DNA of 35,000 nucleotides from Prorocentrum cordatum (lineage: Eukaryota; Sar; Dinophyceae; Prorocentrales; Prorocentraceae). Within the stretch, counting starts at the first letter, position 1. Each line of letters starts with the position of its first letter. The stretch is from positions 22,987-57,986 of the forward strand of contig CAUYUJ010011181.1 of NCBI GenBank assembly GCA_963575745.1, given 5' to 3'. Shown here piece after piece: positions 1 to 10,600 of this stretch. A program made the translations under genes and the position numbers. The notes under the pieces were generated by a model. It saw nothing but the letters and a program-made list of their open reading frames with translations. It did no database searches and was not told the DNA's origin.

Positions 1-557
1 TGCGCCCTTGCATCAATCGGCTCTGCCTGACCAGGGCCCCCTGTGTCCTTAAGTTGTTTGACCGGCTGGTTGATGTGTTTTTCGGTTTGGCGCGATCTCT
101 CGTGTTCCGTCATTGCGGCGGATTTCGAAGTTGCGTTAGTGTTCAGTGTTTTTTTTTTGTTTTTGGACACGTCCGGGACATCTCACTGGTGAGCGGGCTG
201 CCATCAACGTCGGATCCACTGCATTGAACGTGAGATGATGGACGGGTGTGTTGCAAACGCTTCGGACTTGCACGGTGACTCCCGCTTGTGTGCTCGACTT
301 GCATTTTTTCGTCACGGCGGCTACCAACATCAAATTGTTTCATTGTGACTCGCTGCGGTTCGGACGTGTTCCATCGATCGCAGCGCGTGGGTGTGGGAAT
401 GCCACAACGCAGTTCAAGAACCTTTCGCCATCACGCCGACCCCTGGACGACGTGAGAAACCCTTGGAAGTTGCCCGGGCGAGGCAGGGGCTTGATTCTGT
501 ACACGTGGCGACACGGATTCATCCATTGTGGTCGAGGGATCCTTGGGCCTCTTGTGG
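1..557. other. Non-coding stretch, no gene recognised
   Basis: No open frame here resembles a known protein. The short frames overlap on both strands and have no recognisable domain. A T-rich run lies near 150-165. I see no RNA gene. Confidence 0.5.
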
Positions 558-580
558 CGGAGGAGGAGGAGGAGGAGGAG

Positions 581-612
<32 letters not shown>

Positions 613-670
613 GGAGGAGGGGGAGGAGGAGGAGGAGGAGGAGGAGGAGGAGGAGGAGGATCAGGAGGGG
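558..670 (+). repeat. GGA trinucleotide microsatellite
   Basis: An almost pure GGA/GAG tract with a few GAA and GGG interruptions. It is open in several frames, giving apparent poly-Glu, poly-Gly and poly-Arg peptides. These are by-products of the repeat and not genes. Confidence 0.95.
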
Positions 671-1943
671 GGGGCGCAGGGTGAATAATGAGAAAATAGG
701 AGGCCACGAATGAGGACGGCATGGGGACATGACATAGGGAGGCGGAGGAGAAGGAGGAGGTTCAACGCCCATAAAGGGAGGAGTCAAAGGGGAGAGAGGA
801 AAAAACCTTGGGTGGGGTGCCCATCCAAGGAGAACTTTTGTTCCCCGCCCGAGGCTGCGATCCACCTCGGGCGGATCCCGCCGACAGGGCTCCCCACCCT
901 TCGAAAGTCACCCGGGGACATCATCGGGCCGAGCGTCGCGCCGAACGCGCGCCTCTGCACTCCGATCCGCTCCGCCTCACCTCGATAAGCGAAACCTGCC
1001 GCACGGATATTGACAGACAGATCCACCCGAGGCAGCGGCCCCTGCTGGAGAAGCGAGGGGACCTCTCCCCTTCGCCACTTGCTCACCAGCCGCAGACTCC
1101 CCGAAGTGGCCCGCCCGGCGGGCCCGACGCGACAGCGACGGCGGTCGACCATCCCCCCAGGGCCTTTTGGGGACGAGTCAGTCGCTTTGAGCTGCGCAGG
1201 CGATTACGTGTGGTCAAGGCCTTGCCTCCAGAGAGGTGACGACAACCAATACACAAGCACTTTGAGCCCCTGCTGGCCATGAGACGCAGCGTACTGCCAG
1301 GACCAACGACAGACCAACATGGGCTTTGATTTGCCGTCTTCCACGTCCGCCTCAAGCACCTGGTGGTCCTGGATGAGCTACGGGCCCTCGGGATGGTCTA
1401 GACTCCGAGCCTTATTTCAGAGCGTGAATTACCTCCCCCGCTTTCGCTTCCAGACAAAACCAAGTCATACCACGCGCCTCCTCGTCAAGCGGCCTGACCA
1501 GTACAGGCTTCAATCTGGCATCGTTTGGTATCTCTTGGAAGCGAGGGTGGTCAAAAGCGAGGTAGGTTTGTTTTCCCCCTATTATTGAGGCTCCGCGCCT
1601 CGTCTCCCGACCCAGGGTCAGATTCAGGATATGGCACATTGGGGGGCCTAGCCCCAATATCAACCGTTGTCAGGCACATTAAACCCAAGTGGTCTCTGAG
1701 CCCACGATCTGCTATCAGCTTCGACATCCTTGCAGCATGCCTACCTACCTGGGAAGCCACCGCCCTACATCCTTCCCAACAGTGCACGTCACTGAGCTCC
1801 GGGCGAGCGAGAGCGGCTCCCTTCTAGGCCCACTGGCCAGTAATTGTTGGCCTTCATTGTCGAAGGGTGGAATCTTACATTCCTGGACCGCTCGCATCGA
1901 GGTGTGGGCTTTCACGTTCACGAAATCCCTCTGTACAAAGTCA
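671..1943. other. GC-rich non-coding stretch
   Basis: Only short overlapping frames on both strands, with no recognisable domain. No tRNA-like or rRNA-like sequence was seen. Confidence 0.45.
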
Positions 1944-2089
1944 GGCGGAGGAGGAGGAGGCGGAGGAAGGGCGCCAGGCACGATGTAGGCCTGGGCGGTT
2001 TCAGTGCCCCAGCTTGTCGTCGAACAAGAAAGAGAAGGAGGAGGAGGAGGAGGAGGAGGAGGAGGAGGAGGAGGAGGAGGAGGAGGAGG
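1944..2089 (+). repeat. Two GGA tracts (1944-1968 and 2037-2089)
   Basis: The first tract is short and interrupted by GGC. The second is a nearly pure GGA run of about 53 bp. The 68 bp between them is unrelated sequence. Confidence 0.9.
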
Positions 2090-3166
2090 TCATGGTCATG
2101 CTCATCCGCATGAATGGGGGTCAACGTCAACACCTACGACGGAGCTGTGCGTGCAACTAGCAAGATCCCCTGCGATTGGATTATGCCGCAGCCCCAGACT
2201 TCTCATGGGGCAGGCAGGGGGCATACCCTTGAGCTCAAGGGGGCGAGTTCAGAGGTGGCCCCGTAAGAGAGGCTCGCTGAATCAGACGAGTCCCTACGGG
2301 TCCGTGTGAGGAGAACAGCTGCTGGCCTTTTCGCGTGCCGTGCCCCTTCTGGGGGACGCGCTGGCGAACAGGGTTCCCAAATAGGGGGGTTCTTCGGGCC
2401 CCTCTTTAATTTGTGAGAAGCAGCTCCTGCACTTCGAGACGCCCAACCCCCTTCCCCCCCCACTTCCACAGAAGCTCCAGCACTCCGAGATGTTCTCGCT
2501 CGTGCTCGCCAGTCACTACGCTGCGACAGGTGCTTCCCGCGCCAAACGCGCTCAGATTCCGTTTCCCGCGTCAAACGCGCTCAGGAATGCTCTACGTCCG
2601 ATCTTTCTTTTCTCTGCAAGGTCACACGTATCCCAGAAAATCAGAGGATACATGCGGCACGCGCAGAATATTGAACGAGGACGAGACCTGAAAGAGCGTG
2701 ATCTCCCACTTTGGCAATAACTCCACCAACGCCTTCCCGTTCCGAAAGAGCGACTTCCACTTCTGCGTACTGTGCCGCTGGAAGCCAATTTGCGCCGTAA
2801 TTCATCCGCAGAAACAAAAACAATGGCCAACTTTGTTCCAGATAGTGTCGAAGATACCGTCCGCAGTCCGTCCGTTGCGCTTCCGTGTTTTTTGTATGAC
2901 AATCCCTTCAACAGATGTGTCTTCAATCATTAAGAGGTCCGAGGGAGCCCTCGTTGGGTAATTTTGCCGGTCCTTATCCCTCAGTTTTTTATTCCTCCAC
3001 CTCCTCCGAACCTGCACAGCCCCTCATCGAAGCAAAGATCCAAGCATTTTCAACCACTTCTCCAGTGGACACCCCCCTTTCCGTGCACAGTATCTGCAAA
3101 ACGCTCTTCGTGATTTTTTGTTGGTCGCTGTATGACTGGATTCCAGAATCGTTGCGATCTCAAGGT
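2090..3166. other. Non-coding stretch with a short direct repeat
   Basis: No gene is recognised. A 22-bp unit beginning TTCCCGCGYCAAACGCGCTC occurs twice, at about 2532 and 2561. From about 2600 to 3170 the composition is less GC-rich than the surroundings. Frames on both strands of this part match nothing I know, so an unrecognised exon cannot be excluded. Confidence 0.4.
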
Positions 3167-3372
3167 CGTCAATGAGCATTGACGAACGAACAACACGCAC
3201 CCATTATCCATAGGTGGGACGGAGGGGGCTATGGGTGCGTGTTGTCGGATGGGGGTCCCCGCTCGAAAGGAAACGCCCCCAAGATCTGACAACCCGCACC
3301 CATCCCCCTAGCCAGTCCTCTTCCCAACGTTCCCCCTATGGGTATGGGTGTGTGTTGTTCGTTCGTCAAGCA
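3167..3372. repeat. Foldback/MITE-like inverted-repeat cluster
   Basis: A perfect 8+2+8 palindrome (CGTCAATG AG CATTGACG) lies at 3167-3184. Four copies of a motif close to ACAACACGCACCCAT then follow in alternating orientation: about 3190-3205 (+), 3230-3246 (-), 3287-3304 (+) and 3341-3360 (-). The outermost pair extends to about 26 bp as terminal inverted repeats, TTGACGAACGAACAACACRC plus CACCCAT-type sequence, with one mismatch. No protein is encoded. It resembles a small non-autonomous foldback transposon. I see no certain target-site duplication. Confidence 0.65.
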
Positions 3373-3611
3373 TTGGTTTTCGAAGTTCGTCATCGGCAAG
3401 AGTCGCTGGCCACTGAACCTCGGGCTCTCCGCCTTCCAAAGGCCCTCTCTGCCAGGCGGCGAACACACGTGTAGATCTCCTGGGTCAGCCTTTCCAGAAA
3501 CTCGGGTTGGCCTCCATCTTTCCAGATCTCCTTCGCGCCTGTTTCCCCTCGGGAGTCCATGGGTTTTCGAGGTCCATCATCGGCAGATGCCAATGACCTC
3601 CGAACCTCGGG
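3373..3611 (+). repeat. Diverged direct duplication, about 185-bp spacing
   Basis: The block starting GGTTTTCGAAGTTCGTCATC (about 3376-3425) recurs in diverged form at about 3560-3611. Both copies end in GAACCTCGGG. No coding evidence. Confidence 0.55.
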
Positions 3612-3689
3612 GCCTCCTCTTTGTCGCCTGCTTTCTGCTTTCTGGCATCCTGAGGATCCACGCCCACGAGTCTGACCAGCAAAACAAGC

Positions 3690-4071
3690 AACCCTTTCGA
3701 GACATCCTCGCAATCTGGGCCACCAGGGGTGCGATAACCAGCGCATCGCTCGAGACATTCTCCGCATTTGCTTCGACAGCGGAGGATGTTGGGGGCACAA
3801 CCAGGCAAGCCGCTCGAGACATCCCCACCATTTTGGCGCGAACGGAGGAGTGAGATGCCCCCTGGCGGCTCCCCCTGGGGGGGGCCCCTCGCTCGAGACA
3901 TCCTCAACATCTGCTCCGAAAGCGGAGGATGTTATGGGGGCACAAGCAGGCAAGCCGCTCGAGACCTCCCCGCCATCCTGGCGCGAACGGAGGAGTGCGG
4001 TGCTCCGTGGCGGCTCCCCCTTCGGGGTGCTGAAGCCCGCGCCTCGCTCGAGACATCCTCAGAATCTGCTC
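3690..4071 (+). repeat. CTCGAGACATC tandem array with internal hairpins
   Basis: Six copies of a CGCTCGAGACATCCTC-like motif start near 3697, 3751, 3812, 3891, 3958 and 4052. Two sub-types alternate, giving a dimer period of about 140-160 bp. One sub-type contains a hairpin in which AACATC and CTCCG pair with CGGAG and GATGTT around an AAAG loop. The other contains GGCGCGAACGGAGGAGTG. The same CTCGAGACATC motif reappears at about 18032, 19522 and (as TTCGAGACATC) 20149. Confidence 0.65.
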
Positions 4072-4074
4072 CGC

Positions 4075-4160
<86 letters not shown>

Positions 4161-4245
4161 CCACCATCACCATCACCATCACCATCACCACCACCACCAC
4201 CATCACCATCACCATCACCATCACCATCACCATCACCATCACCAT
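4072..4245 (+). repeat. CAT / CACCAT compound microsatellite (left half)
   Basis: A pure CAT run to about 4160 is followed by CAC/CAT hexamers. The tract is interrupted at 4246 by the copia element and resumes at 13965. It is the pre-insertion target site. Confidence 0.95.
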
Positions 4246-4428
4246 TGTCAGTGCAGTTCTTTTAGCTCGGACTGCGCGGCAGTCAAAACTGCGGGTGCGT
4301 CCCAGGGCCCTAGGACTAGGGCCAAAACAGCGGCGGGCAGCGTGCATGCCACAAAACAAGACAAGCGTGTACATCATGCACACACGGTGGCACGGGCGGC
4401 AGAGGGGCAGGGGAGTGCACTCTTCACA
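4246..4428 (-). repeat. 3' LTR of the copia element
   Basis: 183 bp, starting TGTCAG and ending TTCACA as read on the plus strand, identical by eye to 13782-13964. It contains two small inverted repeats: GGCCCTAG-GA-CTAGGGCC at 4306-4323 and GACTGC-GCG-GCAGTC near 4271-4285. Read in the element's sense, the LTR has three TTTT motifs. Dinoflagellate promoters have been reported to use TTTT in place of TATA, so these could be promoter elements, but that is inference. Confidence 0.95.
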
Positions 4429-4662
4429 CTGGGTGAGTACAATGCTGCCCCGATGCGCTCCCTTCGAAAGGGAAACGCTGCACGCAATTATAATGTATAT
4501 CAGCCCACAGGCCGAAACACCTCAAGCAAATGCGGCCTGAGGCTCAAAATATAAATATAAAATATGAATGTCTAGATTCACTAATCCAGACTGTCAACTC
4601 AAAAAGATATGCATACATCACCGTAGCCCTCACTAGGTCCATCAGCGGCTGCAATCAGGACC
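4429..4662 (-). other. AT-rich 3' untranslated region of copia element
   Basis: This lies between the pol stop codon and the 3' LTR. About 4480-4620 is strikingly A+T-rich, with ATAAATATAAAATATGAAT-like sequence, unlike the GC-rich surroundings. A short hairpin (GCGGCC/GGCC type) is visible near 4510-4545. The usual polypurine tract is missing. The bases next to the LTR read CTCACCCAG in element sense, and the nearest purine run (GAAGGGAG) is about 30 bp away. Confidence 0.6.
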
Positions 4663-7600
4663 TCACGGGCTCGCAGGCCCTGGAACGGCGACCCGACGCT
4701 GGGCCTTCCGCTCCTTGGCTCTCTCACGCTGTCCGCGGCGCAGCCGCAGACGGTGTGCCTCCTCATCCTCTTGCTCAGCAGTAGGCACCATGCTGAACAG
4801 TCCGTGGCGGAGGAACTGCGATAGCACCTCGTTAGGCTGCACGGCCTTTGTCAGCACGTCCGCTAGCATGTGGCTATTGGGCAGCCACTTGAACTTGATG
4901 GCCTCCTGCTCTATCAAATCCTTGGCCACCAACAAGTCAATGAGGGTCTGCCGAGACACCGGCATCGAGCCGATCTTGGACGTGTGGTCGTAGAGCGACT
5001 TCGCGTCCGTCACCAGCGCCCCCGGAACCTTCAGCGCCAGCCTCCAGTCCCCTTGCAAGGGCGGCTCCCCGTGCAAGATTGCCTCAATCAGCAGCCTGAG
5101 GTAAAGCTGCCGATCCAAAGCCACGGACATAGCCGCAGACTCTGCGGCCATCGTAGATCCAACAACTCGTGTAATAGTACTGCTCTGGAACTCCACTAGA
5201 CAACATACAGCTAGCTCCTTCAACACTCGGGTATCCGTAATCATACTCATGAACCCCATCTGGCTCTTACAGCCGGGTTCCTTCGCAAACGAAGCGTCCA
5301 TAAGCGTGAGCACCTGCAAGCGCTCGATGTCCACACGGCGAATCCGGAGAGTCGCAAGACCTCTCTTGTCGTAGTCCTGGAGCCGGTCGATGATGTCATT
5401 AAGCACTCGCAGGTGCAGTAACCTCCGACCTTTCGGATCCTTCTGTGCGAGCGCCGAGACACTATACGCGAGCTGGGGCACCACGCGTGCGACAGGCCAC
5501 CGCACCTTCTGGAGCAGGCTCCGGAAGTCGTGGTGCTCCTCGGGAGTCATCTCCCGCTCCTCGTCGTCACCCCTTACAAGGGGGTACTTTGTCAGCTTGC
5601 CGATGTATTCGTGCATGCTGATCTCGATGTGATCGGGGTGGCGCCACCACTCCTCACCGAGATAGGCGACTGCCTCCTTGTCGTTGCCCTCCTTCCAGTG
5701 CTTGATGTTGAAACGACTGTTGATGTTCGCCTTCACCTCCTGGTACTGGGGGTCATGCGGGTCTCCAAACAGCATGCCGTCGTCGACGTGCAAGGTCAAC
5801 ATAGCAATCAACTTATCGTTTCCCCGATAAACGAAGACAGCTCGAGCACAGCGCAGCTCCACGAAGCCGACCTCGTCCGTCAGCACCTGGCGGGCTCGGA
5901 GATACCACAACCGAGGCGCCTCCGTCAAACCGTACGCCCCTTTCAGCAAACGAAGCAACGCATAAGGTCGCACGGCTGGCCATCCAGCACCGTCGACGGC
6001 TGGAAGCCCGTCCTTAGGAGCCCTCACATACAGCTCCCGTTCCAGCTTCAGCCCGGACAGGAACGCAGTCGCTACGTCGAAGCACTCGAATGTCCAATCC
6101 ATCGCCATTGTGATAGACGCACACACCAGCACAGCCAAAGGGGAAGTAGTAGGCGAATCCGTCCTGAATAGACCAAGCTGCGGGTCGAGATGGCCAGGGA
6201 TGATCAAGCGCGACTTCGCCTCCAACTCCAGCCCTCGCCCCCGGTTCGTGCGAACCGAACGCATGGGCACCGAGATGATCTTGTCCTTTGGGATGCTCTT
6301 CTCCTCCTCCTCGGTGACCAGCTCGACCGTGTTGTTGGCGATCCATTGCCGCCACTCGGCGGCATCGGCCTCGTCGAACTTAGCCTTCTCGTGCTGGTTG
6401 AAGTGACGTGGGTCTAGCTCCTTCGCGTTCTGCTTCATCACGAGTGCGAACACGTCGTGCTCGTACCGGGCCTCCTGCAGCCATGCGTCATACACAGATG
6501 ACACGTTGATCCATTCCTCGTAAGTCATCGGCTGCCGTACAAGACCCTCCGGAGTGTCCAAATAGTACACCCCTTGTGCCTGAGCGTCCGGCTTGTCGTG
6601 GTAGAAAAGCGTGAGACCAACCCAGCTGTCCTCCGTGCGCTCGTTGGTACGGCTCGCGCCGTCGTCCTTGTAGGCACACTGGCCCGTGGCGGAGAGCATC
6701 ACCGACAGGCGATTGCACTCCCGGTGGCGGTCGTGATCATAGAGTCTCCGCCGTGGCTCTCGATGTACACGTACTCCTCGTACGACCTTCTGAACGAGCG
6801 TGGAGACACCATCCAAGGCATTCTGGTCGAACCACTCCTGGGGTCCCGAGTGCACAACGGCGTTCATGGCCACCTCGCGGAGGGCCGGCAAGCCACTCGT
6901 AGGGGCAGCCTGCAGACGTGTCTTCTTAATGCAACTCGGCACGTCATCTACCAGGAACTTCCGCTTTCGCTCAAGCTCGAAATCGTCTCTGGGAATCGGC
7001 GGCACCGAAGGGCCGCCAGAGCCCGATGCTCCCGGAGAAGCCTTCGGGCACGTCTCAGAGGATATCCGGCCTGGAGGGGAACGAGAACGTGCCCTCCTCG
7101 GAGGGGGAAGCTGCGGCAGCTGCTGCTGCTCAGGCGGATCCTCCTCCTTAGCCTGTGCCTCAATGGCGTCCAGGGCCCTCAGGTCCACACGAGGCTGCCT
7201 GGACCCCTCGAGCTCCCTATGTCGGTCACGCTCCTTCTTCAAGAATGTCTTCCTCACCTTCTGAACCTTCACCCTGGGCGCGACGTCCACGATGTCGTGG
7301 TAGGCGCGATCATCTCGCTGCTGTGTCAGCCGCACGTCCGTCTGGATGGACTCCGCAGCTGCGGCCTCCTGGGAGGAGGCGTGCCGGAGCTGCTCACGAG
7401 CAACAAGTAGCACGTGACCACGCCATGATACGTAGTACCGGCTGTTGGATTCCTTCGCGATCACAGTCGCAGGACCCCGCCATCTTTCAGGATCTTGCCG
7501 ACGACGTCCCTTGAACGGATTCGGTGCCCAGAAATACACCCTCGATCCTGGGCACAGATCGCCGACGACCGTCGGCGCCTGTCGTAGCAGCGCCCTCCGC

Positions 7601-10600
7601 ACCTTGTCCGTCTCGTCGCGCTCCAGCAACATCATCTTTGCTGCGGTGCGGATTTGAGACGAACGCCAAGCTATGCCCTTGGCGCCGAGAACCGACATGA
7701 GAACCTCATCGTCGCCCCTGTTAGTCACCTCCGTAAAATTCAAGATCCGCCCGAAGACAGCCTGCTCCGGGGTCAATCCATTGCGGCTGATCGTCGAGTT
7801 CTTCGCATTGATGATGGCAGCCAGGGCCACAGTAGACAACGACTTGCCCTGGACGTGGAACTCGTGCACCACCTTGCCCCAGATAGTGCCGAGCAATCCT
7901 CCGTGGCGCTCGGCCAGGCCATGCTGCCATGCTGCATGAGCTCCCGTCGTCTTCGTATAAATGCCGAACTGCTCCATCAACGCGTTGAAGTAGCCCTCGA
8001 ACTCGCCGCCCTGATCGATCACGATGTTTTCTGGCACGCCGTAATGCTTGAACCACTCGTTCATGATCTGGCGTGCTACGTGCTTGGCCGTCCTATTCTT
8101 GAGAAGGCATGCGCAGTGCCATCCCGTACCAGCGTCCACCATGCTGAGGACCACCAGCTGCTCCTTGGCCGCGTCCCGTAGGTACTTCACGTCGATCACA
8201 ACCGTCACATTGAAGCCGAATGGTCGCACGTCCGCCGTCCCTTGCACTGGACGGGGCGGCGCCTCCGACTCAGCACAAGTCGGGCACTGCCAATGCTTCG
8301 CGTATGCCAACGCGTTGGGCGTTGCACCGCCGAGACGCAGCATCTTGATGAACGTCGGTCGGCTGGGGTGTCCAAGACCGCGATGGGCCTTCCGCACAGC
8401 ACGTCGCGTACTCCGAGGAATCTTCGTCATGATGTCCTGCCGCACCACCTCCGGAAGCTCCATCTCTGACCAGGAGGCTGCAACCTCCTCCTCTTCCGCA
8501 GGGTGCTGCATGGACTCCTCCTTCACCGTCTTCTGCAATGCCTCGCGAATCTCGGCTCGAATCTCCTGCGGTGTTTTGCCCCACTCAGGTCTCTCCGAAA
8601 CGTCCCTGGGAGCCTCTCCATGACCCTGCTCCGCGGGCTCGGGCCCATAACTCCTGGGCTCCTCCGTGGGGTCAGGGAGTTGTGCTGCAGGAAAACTCGA
8701 GTTCTCGAACTGCCAAGCCAAATGATCCGCGGCACCGCTCATCACAGCCGTGCCGAACTCCTCTGCGCAGCTCCCGCGCACGGCCGTGCAAACCCCAGGG
8801 TTCGCCAGCACTCTCGTGGTGTCCTTGAGGCAGATCGCGTCCTCGAATGCTGGGTTCGACTTCGTTGCACTCACGGGTGGCTGGCTCCAGATTGTCGATT
8901 GCGCGTGGTCCATTACCATGGCTGCGCGTCCCCTTGCAGCTTGCCACTGCATCACCTCGTCCGTGAACGAGAGCAACATGCGGTACTCGGTCCGCTCTCG
9001 GCGTTGCCGGCGCACTCGCATAGGCCTTCGCTGGTCGACACTCTGCATCCGACTCCATGCCGTAGGAGGTGGGGACAAAGCCACGAAGTCTGGGTCCACT
9101 GCGACCAGGTACGCCCGTGCCTCGTTCCTGCCCTGGACCGTCAGGAGGTCGAACTCTGGCGCTGCGATGGGCTGGTGGGCGTCCCATCCCATGCTCGCCG
9201 CCAGGATCGTGAGTTGGCAAGCCCATGCGAAGACCTCTACGATCCTCCAGGGCCCCGGTCGCCGCCGGGTCTCCCTCTGAAAAGGCAGTACACGTTCCTC
9301 CTGGTAGTGCTTGAGGGCGTCCTGCTCCTGCCGATCAGCCCGAAGCTTCCTGTTCGCCATTTCCTCGGTCATCAGAACCTCCAGCTCCTTCAGGTTGCTC
9401 CGGACGTGCCTGCGAGCACCTTTCGTCATGAAAACCTCGTTGTCCGCGTTCTCCATGAAAACCTCCTCGTCACTCGATGCCGTCTCCGCGGACTCTGGGT
9501 CGCTGGTGTGATAGTGGGATGTACTCAGCTCTGAGTCGCCTGCGTCCTGGCCGTCGTTGCTATCAGAATCGTGCGTGTCCTCCTCCTCGACGGTCTCAGC
9601 GACGCTGCGCTCATCCTTTTCCTCGTGGCTCGCAGTTCCGCTGAACATCTCGTCTGCGAGCTCGTCCTGCTCCTCTGACTGTCCGACGGGGAAGGCGCTC
9701 GCGACCGGTGCCGGGAAATCCAGCAATGACACGCACGGATGCCCGGACGCAGCCGGGACCAACGGCTTGGTCACACCGTTCGCCGTGAAAGTACCGTTCC
9801 TGAAGCTGATTGCTGCGTCCCACTCTGCCATCTCATCAGGACCGATGAGACCTGGCACCTCGGCATCGACCTCGGAGATCACAACCTCGCCCTGCGTACC
9901 ATTGATGCCAACTGTGTAGCACCACGCACGCTCTGACAAGAGCGGCACGCCTGGGCCGAACTTGAAGTACTCGCGCTGGTTGATGCTGTGGTACGGCACG
10001 CCCATGGCATCCAAAGTCTTCTGCAGCTCGACGTGCCACGGACGTCCACCGACAGCCCGCTTGCAGCCCGTGTCAATCATAGCCAGCCCCGCGGGCAAGA
10101 CAACAAGCATGACAGGCTGCTCGTCTACCACCTTGCGGGGGCACTCCTCTCGGGTAGTGACCATGTGGGCCGCAGATCCCCCCTTTGCTGCCCAAGGGTC
10201 CGCGCCCTTTGCTGCCCAGGGGTCCGCGTGCTTTGCTGCCCAGGGGTCCGCGCCCTTTGGAACGGCGACGGCCTCCCCAGTCGGAGCGGCAGACGTTAGT
10301 CCTGGCACATCTCCGTCTGGGGTGTTCCTGGGAGGTTCCCCTTCATCCGTCTTGGGCTTCTCCAGCGTGTAATGGATCACCGACTTCAACGAACACTTCT
10401 TGCACTTCGCGAAGATCACGGTGCCGTTTGACTGCCACTTCAGCTCGCCCACCGGATGAACACACGCAGCCTGCTGCTGCATGAGCTCTGGGTCGAACTT
10501 CGCCTTCGGACCTGGGACCAGCCTCTCGCCGTCGAACTGCGAGTCGTACATGGCTCGGTGCATCTGCTGCTTCTCCAGGTCGCTCTGCGTGGCACCGACA

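Noticed and set aside
248-865. Overlapping frames with poly-Glu, poly-Gly, poly-Arg or poly-Leu tracts
   Set aside because: They arise from the GGA microsatellite in several frames on both strands, and no domain lies outside the repeat. The same reasoning applies at 1.9-2.1, 21.1-21.7, 23.0-23.6, 25.1 and 25.8-26.3 kb.
3829-3845. CCATTTTGGCGCGAAC as a possible spliced-leader relic
   Set aside because: Only CCATTTTGGC is shared with the leader. It is part of the 3.7-4.06 kb tandem unit, whose sister copy reads CCATCCTGGCGCGAAC.
3850-4554. Frame with a long poly-His run
   Set aside because: A translation of the CAT/CACCAT microsatellite running into the copia LTR. The microsatellite is split by the insertion, so no ancient coding role is supported.
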